In this document: positions 49,401 through 61,400 of the stretch, piece by piece
Numbering within the stretch: the stretch's first letter is position 1
How the letters are laid out: each line of letters starts with the position of its first letter
Assembly: GCA_000310025.1 (NCBI GenBank)
Contig: FN648885.1
Span: 463,964 to 527,963, forward strand
Origin: Ectocarpus siliculosus
Taxonomy: Eukaryota > Sar > Phaeophyceae > Ectocarpales > Ectocarpaceae
Direction: 5' to 3'
DNA length: 64,000 bases
Position numbers and translations under genes: made by a program
The notes under the pieces: model-generated
Seen by the model: the letters and a program-made list of their open reading frames with translations, nothing else
What the model was told of the DNA's origin: nothing
The model's database searches: none

Positions 49401-52400
49401 GTGCTCCCGTGGGACATCGCGGAGCAGGTTTGTGGACTGGCAGTAGACTGGAACGTTACGCCATGGCATATGCCGGGGAAGCTGATCATGCCTGATCCAT
49501 CTCACATCTTTTCGGTTCACTGGTGCGGTCGTTTCTCTCCTCCGCTGCGGCCAGTCAACCTGACGCATTTTCGATGCTCTACAACGGTCGTTTTCTCTCA
49601 TGCGCTCAACCAAACTGAAACCAAACCAGGCGCACCTGTACGTGACAAGACGTGGACACGTGTCCGCACACTGCCGACTATCGCCCGAGGAGGAGCTGCT
49701 GGTGCTGGACAAGGCTACCAAGGTCTGTGGCGAGGCGATGGAGGCTGCAGCTAAGGAGAACGCCGCGGGATCGGCAGCCCACTCGTCCATAGGAGCACAA
49801 GCGGGAAGGTATTACTGTGTATGTATTATTTTGTGATTTCTTGGGTGTGAAACTCGTCTTGCATGAGGCCACGGCGTGTAACGCGAGTGAACGGTGTATT
49901 ACGTTGATCTGCGGTTCGTTAGCCTGGAGTGCATGTGCGGTTTTTGGCGGTTACGGGAGAGAGTCCTGCGGGTCCAGCTCACGCTCAAATAGGTTCTAGA
50001 TATGCATATGAAAAAAAATGTGGCCATACCCCTCAAGACATGGGATGGAGGCGTCCATGCTACAGCTAGTGTTGTTATGGTTGTTGTTGTTCGAGGCAGT
50101 CGGCTCGTACTGATACAGCCGTAGTATTCCATATGAGGTGCTGTTGTGGGCTGCGGTGGAAGGTACCCAAAGCGAATGATGTGTCCGCTCCAGCAGAGGC
50201 ACTAGGGCCTGTGTCCTTTGTTTAGGGTCCTCCTCCTCCTCCGATTTTGCCGATGATTAACATTGTTGCTGCTGCTCTGCTGCTGCTGCTGCTGCCGTTG
50301 ATTTACACGATGCAACAACAGGTTGCTGGACTCGTTGATGGGCAAGGCTGGGCCGAAGTTCAAGCCGATCAAGCCTCGCGTGGAGATGAGCCTGGAGGCC
50401 AGTAATCGGAGAGAGCTTCTCAAGGCCCTCATCCACGCGGGGGCAGGGTCAACAACGGGAGAGGTGAGCTCAACAACAAGTGCTCACGGCTCTTGGTCGT
50501 GGTGTCTTGTTCTCATCTGCGGTCTGTGTGTGTTGTTTGTAGAGGTATGTATCGCTGCTCTTGTGGTAAAGACGGTAGCGTACCGTGCCAGGTTGGGCTC
50601 ACCCCCCGCCGCAACTGTTGGCTGTATCTGTTGGAGTCTCGGGTTGGAGATAGTTCCTCGTTTCGTACGCTTGTTTCCGTGTTGTCTTGCCTGCGTTCTT
50701 GTCATCGTGGTCATCTGGTATGCTTTTCGTGTTGTTGTCCCTGGCATTACTGTTTGTTGTTCAGGTGACCGCGAGGGTCAACAGCCGCCCCCCGTTGAAG
50801 CTGCAGTCGTTCGACGGCCTGGTGGATCACTCGTGCATGGAGGACCAGGAGAAGAAGGGAGGCCTCTTCTCCAAGGTACATAACCAAAGGAAGTCATTTA
50901 CCAGAATGTCGCCATGGCATGAGGAGACTGGGTTTCGCGTGGGCGTGCGAACATCATTTTTTGGCGTCAGAATGGACTTACAATAGTCCGCGTGGTATAT
51001 TCTGCTTGCACACGAGTCTCTGCCATGCGCTGTGCGGCGCCTAAGGTATCATCCATTTTCCGGTTCCCCATACGACCACGAAGTATGCCACACCAGCAGA
51101 CCCACTCTTGACTTGAGCGTACAACGTTCTCCAGGTCCAGTCGCCCCCAACGAAAACGCCTGACTAATCACCCGGTGCTCATGTTTATGTTTTGTTTATC
51201 TGCGAAATGCGTCACAGTCCCGCCCTCAGTTCCCCTTCCCAAGATTAAAGAAGTTCCCACCAACAAGCAAAGCCCCTCCCGGAAGTGAGAACTCATCACC
51301 AAGCTGCAGGCTTGATTGATTGTTGACGCTCGCAGCCACGACGCGTACCCGTTGCCCCCAGATGAAACACGTCATCTCAACCAGCTACAGTCCGCCGGTG
51401 GACGCCAGCGGCGCTGTCGCGCTCTTGGCTCTGGACCAGTGGCTCGAAGACGGCCTTAAGCTGGAGGAGGGAAAGTACGGCCTCGGCTTTCCCTTCATGT
51501 ACTTGCTTCTCACCGGGAGTATGGGACTCAAGGTGAACCCCCCCCTGCGTGCTCACACAGCGATTGTTTTTCGTTGAGTGCCTCGGGGCGACGGTGTGGT
51601 ACTACTTCTAAAGAGTGTTGAGTTTGTTAGGTTTTTTCTGGTTTGGTCTGAACTTGTAAACGTGTGGCACATGTGCTTTAGTTTTTGCTGGAACGGGGAA
51701 ACATGAAACCGAACTTGGCCTATTTACATCCCTTCTGCTCACCGGGACCATGGTGAATGTTCTCTTTCATGTCCGTGATATGTACCGGTAACCTCTCTGA
51801 AGCTCCTGATGGAGGCTTTCCTCGGAGAAACGTAAAAAATGTAGCCTGCCCGCAAAACTCCCTTTGTGTATTCCCAGCCAGCCGTAAAATGTCTGTCGTA
51901 CCCCCTCGAGAACGTTTCTCTCTCCGCATGAGCTATGCATCACACTGTTTGGCTGACGTTCATCTTTCACACCTTTGTCTGCTGTTATCGCTGTTGCCGC
52001 TTCCGTTGTTGTTGCTGCTGTTTGTTGTTGTTGCTACTTCTGTGGCAGGTGCTCCCCGAGGACAACACGTTCAACTGGGGAGCGGTCTTGCTGCGCCTGC
52101 TGCCTTGGGAACAGACGCAGCGCAAAGACCTTGTCATGTCGGTGCTCAGGGCCTTGGCGTACAATCCGTCTCTCGCCGTCGATGCTCCCAAGTGGCAGCC
52201 AAAGGTACCCGCGTAAAGCATGATCTTGTCATCGCGACGTTGACGAAGATATTTTTCTTGCGTCACTTCTCCAGCGCTCTGGTAGGTTGTTCAACGGTGT
52301 CGTTCTAGCGTCCTTCGCACAATGTTGAGCTGTCCTTCTGGTGCTGGAAGATGTCGGTTCGAACCCTTGCAGAAACAGAAGAAATAAACAATAGAGAAAA

Positions 52401-55400
52401 TTGGGCATGCCCAGACACCGCCCATTTGCCCAGAATGACTAGAAGAAAACGAAACGGTTATTACTCCCACGCTCCCCTTGTTCGATAATTTCAGTCTTCG
52501 AAGGCGTGTTTCAATCCCTCTGGGCTCTATTGTCACACAAATCCAGGCTCGGTTAAGGAACACGGCGGCGGTAGCACGGTGACCTGTCCTACCTGCCTTC
52601 ACTTCCCTTGAGGAATCAATCGTCCCACCGAAGGGGGTACGGGGTCCACGGCACCACCCGCCACCCTTAACGACTATTCTAAAGTCGGGTGCGCAACGCT
52701 ACCCTGGCGTCGTCGCCAGACACGGTGGCGACGGCCCCACGGTAGCGTTGGCACCCGAGTGCAGCAGGGTCGTTTAGGGTGGCGGGTGGTGCCGTGGACA
52801 CCGTAACCCCGCCTGTTGGACGACTCCTCAAGGCCGTTTGTGGCGGAGTGACACTTGCAAACCTTTTACGTTTGTCCTTGCTGACATGGTACCACTTACT
52901 TTCCGCCACAGGTACATTTTCCAAGCACAGTACGCTCTTACCTTGCCTATTTGTCCAAAGACATTACTCCGATGCGGGGCATCACAGAAATATCCTCTGC
53001 AGTGGCCCTACTATTTTTTTTGCTTTTTTCGAATTGCTATTTACTAATATTGGTATTTTCCTGAATCCCAAGGAACTCGAAAGGTTGCCATTGACAACGT
53101 GTTTTTTTGTCTACAAGTACGCCTTCAACAAACCTCCACTCTACGCGAGGATTTTGAACTCGCTGATGACGAAAGAAAAGTTGCTCCGCCAGTCGCAGTC
53201 CTACCTGCTTCCCGTACTAGTTCAACGCAAGACTATGTTTCTACTCTCAACGCGAGACTATATGTGCAATTGTTTCGCGTATTGTTTCACCTCCTACTCT
53301 TTGCCTTGCAGATGACCAAGGAGAAGCTGCTCCGCCAGGCGCACTCGTACCTGCTGTCGAAGCGTAGCTCCGTCATCTGGCCTCGGTCCCACCTGGTCTT
53401 CCACCCCGCCACGACGGTGTCTTGCTCGACCCTGTCGGTGTTGCAGCGGGTCGACAGGAGGTGGTTCGCGCTGAGATTGCCGGACGCGGCGATGTCCTCG
53501 CGACCGCTGGTGCCATGGGTGAGAGGGGGTACAGCAGGCAGGCGCCATAACTTTGAAGCCTCTTGTTTTTGCCTGTTTATGTCATTTTGTCTGCGGGGCA
53601 TCTCGACATGGAGTACATGGGTGGCGGTGTAGTTTGTTTTTGCTGTGTTTCTCTTGTTGTTGGTGCCGTCCGGACTCTTTAGTCGTATGTGTTATTGTGT
53701 AGTTCTTCTGCTGTCTTTTTCTGAGCAACTACATGTGAACATCTCTTCGTTCAGGTCGTGCATGCTTTCAGCATCGGTGTTGTTCCTCGCTCATGCTGAC
53801 GTGTTGTTCTCTTTTTTGTGTTCCTCCATGTTGCTGTTGTTTTTATTGTTGGTGCTGTCAAGACTGTTCCGTCGGAGGGCGGGCAGCTATCGCTGACCGC
53901 GGACGACTGCAAGGCGTTTTCAAGCTTCCCTCTCGCTCCCGTGGGCATCTCCTCGTACGTCCGGACCATCACCAGAAGAGACAAAGGTCAGCGCACGACG
54001 AGAGAAAACGTGTTCCGGTGATTTATGTGCTGCTGCTGGTGTGGCTCTGGTAGTTTATTTTGTTTTGTTAAATGGATGATACGGAGGTTAGGTCCTGGGG
54101 CTCCGTATATCAAACCAGGTACGAATAAGAATCCTAGTCAAGATACACGCAGAAGCAAACCACCGATGCTTGGCGTGGTTTGTCGCAATTTGAGGTGAGT
54201 GGTGTATCTGGGGATTGAACAAATACAGCATGATGTCTCGCTAGCCCTGTACATGGTGTCGCCCCTTGTGATCCTCGATGGACGCTTCGGCAGGGTCTTG
54301 CGGGGGTTTAGGCGGGTACTCAAAGATAATGAGCACTTTGCTTTGTTTTTTTCCCCAACCTCCTGTCTCGGATTGCACGTACGCTCTTTGTGGTTTTGGT
54401 GAGACAGGGCTCAGAGAGGTGGAGTCCCGGCTACCGTTTGCGGTGGAAGGGCACCCGTCGGCCAAGTCACACGTGGCGAAGGAGATGCTACGCCGCCTAA
54501 AGGAAGATGTGCAGTACTTCGCCAACGAGGTATGGAGTATGTACATATCTCTCGCCGAAGGTTGTCGATCGTCCAAGAAGCCTTTTTCCAATGTCTGTGT
54601 TTTTTTTTTGTGCTTTCGACAAAATTCCGCATTTTCCCCCAGGGCTACGGTGCACTTGAAACGCTACGACCAGTAAACAACATAATACCTTTCGAAAAAG
54701 GTGATCGACTTTGCACATATGCGAAAATTGACACATTCTCGGTATGCGGATCGATCCACGACCTCGGTGTACTCTACCTCACGTGAACTCAAACATTGGC
54801 ATGGATCTTGATCTTGAAAAGACCCACGATGACCGAGGCGGCGTTGCTGTTCTGAACACATTCCACGGTAACCGTTGCAAATTTTCATTGGAGAACCAGC
54901 AGCATTTGTGACGGTCCACAATGCTGTCCTCCGCACTCCGTTGCTTGTATTTCCCGGAGTTAGACCGGTTCGAAAGACTGCTGTCCGTAGCATAACTGCA
55001 CTATTACATTACGCTTGATGCGTCTTCATCCGGCCCTTGTTCGCTTGACCTTGCGCTGTCGTTTGGTTGTCCTCGCGATGCCACATAGAGCAACACCCAA
55101 ACCACCCCGGAGCTGGTAGGGTTCTCCATGCAAGAGGTGGCGTCTTACGTCAGGCAGCCATCTTCAGCGCACGCCTCGGCGCAGCGGGTGAGTCCGGTTT
55201 CAATAGTCTGGGTCGTTGTTCCGCGCTCCTTGTATTGGGCAATGGGGATTATGTTCGCGCGCTCTTCTTACGCGATGTTTATGGAGCCGTGGTTGGAAGT
55301 TTTGCGCGGCCTTCGTGGTAGCAAAAAAGCCCTCAATTTGGACAATATCTTACCATGCGATCCATGATGTATGAATATCTTTCTTTGCCTCACACTTGGG

Positions 55401-58400
55401 ATATGTGACGGGCGGTTTCACGCAACGACATCGCCATTTGTGAAAATGGTTCTAAGTGCAGCCCGAATTTCCTTCACCTGCTTTGAATTCGGACCACACG
55501 CATGGTTCTTCGACGTGGGGTCCAAGCCCTGGCCGTTGTTACACACTGCTTCCGTTGGCTGTGTTGTACGGACTTCGTGCCCGAGCTGCGTTCCCTACCT
55601 CACTGGGCGCGTGCCTTAAGAGACACGAGTAGTGAGTTGGTGCCGCTCTTGAACCTTGAACCACCTCCCAAGTATCGACCGCATACCTTTTGTGTCGAGC
55701 TATCCCTCTTGTCCTTGTCCTCACTCCAAGAACACCGGCCCCAAAGCATAGTACAAAGCAGTGTATCTTTCATGCGGGGCGAATTTATCCATGCTATGAG
55801 TTCCTTATCACCGCGTGTGGAATGTTTTTTTTTTTTTCCAGCTGGGCGGCCTGGTTGAGGGTCTACAAGCCCTGCTCCTCAAGGACAAGGCGTGGGTCAG
55901 GACAGCTCTCGGTCTTCTGAGGCGAACAGTCTCCGGGGATTGCGCCGGCGGCAGGGTGGCACCACCCGATGGGGCGGGGATAGGCGCGAACGACCAGCGG
56001 CGGCAGCTGTTGGGCTTCGACCTCGGCAGGTCCGTCGGTCTCGAGCTGGCGCCATCGATGCAGATGCTGGCCGAGCTGTCGTTGTGCTCTCAGGGAGAGG
56101 AGGTGAGGGAGTGGGCCGTCGTTTGTGAGTGAACAAGCGGCCTTGCTCGGCTTTTGAGTCTCGTGATACATAGAGTCCACGTGAGATACGGCCAGAGCCT
56201 TTGCCGTGCTCGAGGCGTGGGGAAATGTGCTCAGCGTGTGTTGATTTTGGGCAAGACGAAGGTTGAAAGTTGGGGGCTACCGGCGGTGCACATGGAAACC
56301 CGTGGTCATAGAACCGACGACGCGCGCCGCCGACCTTACCGTATAGGGAAATGGATCAACCATGGTGTAACGTTCCCGTCGCTGCTCTTGTCTCGGTACC
56401 GGGCCAGATTCTGGGGTACATCAACCCGTGGCTGACGTTGCAGAGCGCCGGAGCTTCCCGTACGGTGGCGCGCGAGGTGCTGGATGTTTTGATGGGCCTG
56501 CTGCTCGTGTCCAACCGAGTTTCACAGGCTAATCGGTGAGTACTGTACCTCGCTTCCAGGGAGTCGTGAGCTTCAGTGATGCTTTTTTGCGGGTTGTACC
56601 GCAAGGTACTCGAGTGAGGACACACATGCGAGCCGTGAGAGGCCGCTACATATCTTTGACGGGTCAGACTGCGCAGCGGTGAAGACAGCGTTTTTCGACT
56701 GAGAGGATGGTTCAAGGGAGCTTGGGACCCTGTGTGAAGTGGGTATCCGGTAGGAGTTGCAGTTGTTTCAGGCCAGTGCCGACAACAAGCGACAAGTGTT
56801 TACGCGCCCCCCCACCCCCCGACCCTGATCAGGCATCATAACCGTCCAAGGTGCCCTTTGATGAGTGCTAATTCCATGGTGCTTGATATGGACCCTGTCG
56901 CGGTCGACTCATGTTCGCGAATGGCGTGATTTTTTCCTGCATGTTTTTTTTCCTCGAGCGTTTTGACCACGGAAAACAGGTTCTTAAAATCGCAAGTATG
57001 CATAGCGGGTAAGAACATCGACCAGATATGAGCGAGATCCATGCTTTTGATGCATGTAAGCGAAGAAAGACACCACACCAGCGACACGGCTGACACTTGT
57101 ACCCATCTTCGACCGGTCTCCAGGTGTGTGACGATGGCGAACAGCCTGCTATCTGCCTTGAAGGGGCTGCATGGACAAGGGGGGAGCAACCAGCTTGCCG
57201 AAAAGCACGCGCAGATCCTCACACGACGGAGCGAGGTACGCCGGTTACATGGCTATTGTTGTTATTGTTGCCTAGCCCGCCCACTTTGCGTCAATCGGTT
57301 ACTCGGTTACTCCTGATGGTACTTACCGATAAATCGACCTCCTCCCCCGCGGTCTATCCGGATCATCTTGCCGAGCAATCCCAGCTCATTCAGGAACACG
57401 GTTCCCTCGTTCCTGACCAATCAATCAACTATGTCCTCAACTCTTTCCTATTCCTTGCCAGGCTCTTGCGGATGGGTTGTCGAAGGGGAGGCATTACGTC
57501 TTCCCTGACGAGCAGGGGAACACCGCTCTCGATCCCCGTTTGCTGCTGGTGGAGTTCAACTCGAGCATCTTGCTTCACCAATCGCAGGTGGATTTCTTGA
57601 AAGCATGTCTTCCCTTGGTCTTTTTGATGCGTACGCGGCGCGGACGATGAAGCTGCTTTGTTACCAAGAACCTGTCTTGTCTTCGCCCTTGGTCTATCGT
57701 CTATCGCTCATCAGCACCTGTAGCTTGCTAGGGCTGGGGGCTCTCGCGAACGACGGAAGTGATGCCGACCTAGCTCACCTCGAAGTGTGCCGTGCCGACT
57801 TTGGTGTGCCTTGTGCGAGTTATCGGCTGTGTGCTGTCGTCCTTTTGCACTTAATTTGAAAACAAGTTCCAAGTTTGTCATCGATCTCCGGCATCGGCAC
57901 TTCCTTTTCCTGGGGAAACGCGTGCGTGTGTTCGAGAACAAACTTGAATTTGAAGTCGAAATCTGAAAATTTGTGTACTGCAGTGAATGTTTTCAGATAC
58001 ATGCAGCTGTCCGGTCCTCGTCTAGGCTGTACGTTATATTGCTTCTTTGCTTGTTCCTTGCCCTGTTTGGAAAAGGTTTCGCTGATTGGACGGTTCATGT
58101 CCAAGGCTACGGCGGGCCAGTCGATGTGCCACCAGATGATCATGGGTGCGGGGAAGACTACCGTCGTGGCGCCGACGTTGGGATTGCTTCTTGCCGATGG
58201 ACGCCGCCTAGTGATGGAGGTACAGTACGGGTTATGCTCACGACTGCAACACCCATGACTGCGGTTTTCACCGCGGTTGACGTTGGGCGTAGTAGTTCGG
58301 TCACGACGGCTGTACCACAGTTCAAGAAGGAATGTGCACCGTTTTCACCGGTGTCGACGGCCAGTGTTACTGGATTGATTGATTGCGGCAAATTGCATTG

Positions 58401-61400
58401 ATTGATTGTATCGTAGGTCAAGAATTAGTATCTGCGCTTGGTGATTGTTAGTGGTGGAGGTACGCAGACGGCTCATGTCTATCAAACACGATGCTCTACA
58501 GCGGCCGCTTGCCGATGTTGACGGCCCCCAAGTTGTTGGTGGTCTTGATCCAAGACAGTGGACACGAGGTTAGCTTGAGTGAGTGCTGCTTGATGCATCA
58601 GTTGTCCTGTCGATTGCAGGTATGGAGCATGACGACGGCACGTCGAGATGGAATTTGAAACTTGCACGATACTTGGTAAAATCGTCGGTGGCGATAGTCA
58701 CCCGCGTTCGCTGTTGGGCGCAGGGTACCTGACATTTCCATGAAGCGTTTCGTGATGGAGGTATTCTGACTTTCTCTCTTTGCTAGTAGTCTGCCATGCC
58801 GTCAGCACAACTCAAGCTTTCTACTTGCGAAATCGGTGTTTCCCTCTCCAGTGCTTGATTCGGCCCTTTCGTTTTATCGTATCTGGTCAATTTTTCTGCG
58901 GCGATTTTTTTTGTCGAATCGAACGGTCAGGTGGTGCCCGACCCCCTGCTGGACTTCTGCTTCAACGTGATGAGGTCTGCCTTCAGCGTGACGCTCAACA
59001 GGCCCGTCTACGCGTTCAAGTTTGACCGCTTCATGGAGGTTACGCCCGCCATCCTAGAAAAGGTATACTGGGTATTATATGTGTAGGACGGTTACAGAAA
59101 AGAGGTGCACATGTAACACATGTATCTTCTACTCCGGAATTTGCTCAAAGTAGGTTGAATGGGTATTCGCCTTCGCCCACGGCCCCTCAATGGCACGTGA
59201 TGGTTATGCTCAGACAATGCGTACCTGTTATTGTTGCCATAGCGAAGTGTTCGGCAAGCGAATCGGAGTAGCACAGAGGGATGTTTGTTCCTGAAGGGTC
59301 CGCGAGTTATGAAGACCAAGGTCTTGATATGCGAATTTACCTGGCACAACTCGTTTGCCGTTGTGGACATGTTTGTAGCTGGCGGGACATACATATGCAA
59401 ACTCAGCTGTTCGTGGTGGCAACACCAGAACCACGGTGGTGTTTTTTGGAGACACCGTGCTACACACAATTACACAAGAACAGCCTTTGGTATGTCGTTG
59501 TGAACTTTGTTGAGCCCCTGCTGCTGCCATTTGTTCCCGTACGCGACTCACCGTTGCTTGTGTGCTCGGAAGTTGGAATGGAGTTGAGTTACTGTTTTGA
59601 TTGAGTTTTTTTTTGTGCGTTGTTGTCGCGGTCGCCGCGACAAACAGTAGTGCGGTAGAGGTGGTGAATGCGAAGCGGAAGATCACCGAGGTGCTCACTA
59701 ATGTACGTACGCAAGCGTTTGTCGCACAAAACGTCGTGTCAACCAGTCCACAATCACCATCACCATCTCTCATTTGGTGAGACGCACGCTTAAGAACCAG
59801 TACTGTTACGAGAGCAAAGAGCTTCCGTCGTCAGGAGAGAAGGAAAACCATCGTACAAGGGTATCACGCGTGTCTGCAACATTCCAATATGTATTGTATT
59901 TTCAGGTAGTGGAGGCTAGAGACCGCCGCTCCGTCATGGTGACGACGCCGACGTCCGTCAAGTCGTTCATGCTCAAGCTGGTGGAGCTGCTACATAAGCT
60001 CGACACCAGCCGCCTTGAGAGGGCCGAGATTCGGGAGGACAACAGCGGGGCTGCCGGGGGGATCCGGTACGTGACTGTCCTTGCAACCCGACACATCGAC
60101 AGCATTTTACGTGCTTGTGGCATTTTGCCAACGTGAAAGCTGGGGCGGCGTTGTTTTGGTTGGCGGTGGCGTACTGGAAAATATGGAGACATCTTACGTT
60201 TGAAATCTTCATGTCGTTGCATGTGTCTATTGTCATTGTTGGCGTTCTTCTCGCTTACTTTCCTCTGCTGCTGGAGTCTAAAAACGTTTCGTGTCTTGAT
60301 GGAAAACGACAAATAATAGGCGTGCGCTGGGCATGCGCCCCGGGTGGCGGAGGGCGCCGGCCAAGCTGGAACCCGTGCAGGAGTTGAGGAGGCAGGCGGA
60401 GATTGCCGTGAGGGTGCTCACGGTCTTCAGAGGCGCCGCACTGCTGCTGGACGAGGTACAGCAGTAGACCGGCAAAGTTTGACGTTTTGTCTCGCCGACC
60501 GTGATGGACTACAGACTATGCAGGGTATACCATGTTCTACTGGGAACTTTGTGTGGTTACGTTGTCCGCGTGCGGGGTGCCGAGGGAGACCAGCTTATTG
60601 ATAGTCAGGTCGTGGGTCCACGCTTCGTGGATCTGTGGTACAGTATGTATCAGTGCCCAACAGAGTGATGTTTCCGCGGAGCTGATGCGGCTGGCGAGCG
60701 GCACTCTTGCCTCTCGTGCTTCAATCATACATAGTGCATCGAATAGTGCGGTACGCACGCATCTTGCAAATTTGTTCCGCCCATTTCTGAGACTGTTTGG
60801 CCTTGGTCGGCATCATCGGTTTCCTCCCACAGGTGGACCTTATCCTTCAGCCGCTCAAGAGTGAGCTCAACTGGCCCCTTGGTGTCAAGCGACCCCTAGA
60901 CTTCACTCGGGCGAGGCCAGGCAGTCAGCTTGGCAACGGCCTGCGGTGGCAGGTGCCGTTCCACCTGCTGGAGGCGTTCTTTTACTACACCGAGGGGAGG
61001 ATGGTGGTCGACTTGGCCTTCCAGGACAGCCGAAGGTGGGATGATAATCTTTTTTGTAGTTTACCTTTTGCGTTGTCGTTGATGATGTTACATGTAGGTT
61101 GTGTTTCACTTTGTGCGACTGTGTTTGCGTCAGTGCTGCTCACCTTGAAGTCGTCTCGGTCTGCTGGAGGCTCCCTCTTCGCTTCACCGGCCCGACTATT
61201 TAGCGATCCTGACGTTGATTCCAATGCACGCCGTCAGTACGAAGAACAAGTTTTCTCTCCTACAAGTATTCCCAAAACGTATGCACAGTCTATAATATAG
61301 TTGCACAGCAGTACTTGTTTTTCTTGAGGTTGTTTGCCTACAAGGGCATTCTCAGCTGGCCCCCTCCTGTTCATGCTGCTACATATTTCGCGGCGAGAAC

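Larger units (their letters stand above)
49236..57235 (+). other. Segment 6: exons 43-55 (residues 2261-2928)
   Basis: Exons 49236..49427, 49630..49808, 50322..50463, 50765..50875, 51362..51532, 52049..52204, 53312..53518, 53863..53986, 54408..54529, 55089..55187, 55842..56102, 56408..56535, 57124..57235. Family-like strings: AFSMVEGCVTDLPLGKEEAG, HPDAVSCRLKLSL, HVSAHCRLSPEEELLVLD, RLPFAVEGHPSAKSHVAKEM and VLDVLMGLLLVSNRVSQANR. Exon 43 starts just after the gap-flanking repeat, and its acceptor (TTACGAAAAAG) lacks a good pyrimidine run next to it, the weakest splice site in the model. A possible extra phase-0 exon (53118..53213) lies between exons 48 and 49. Confidence 0.65.

Noticed and set aside
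52276-52600. Second SINE-like or tRNA-like region with GGTTCGAACCC at 52356-52366
   Set aside because: The B box is good, but I found no A box at the right distance, no poly(A) tail and no flanking duplication.
58440-58770. Apparent repeats of the exon 57 end (GTGATGGAGGTA-like strings near 58449 and 58753)
   Set aside because: The similarity is limited to about 12 bases around a donor-like consensus and does not extend, so chance is likely.
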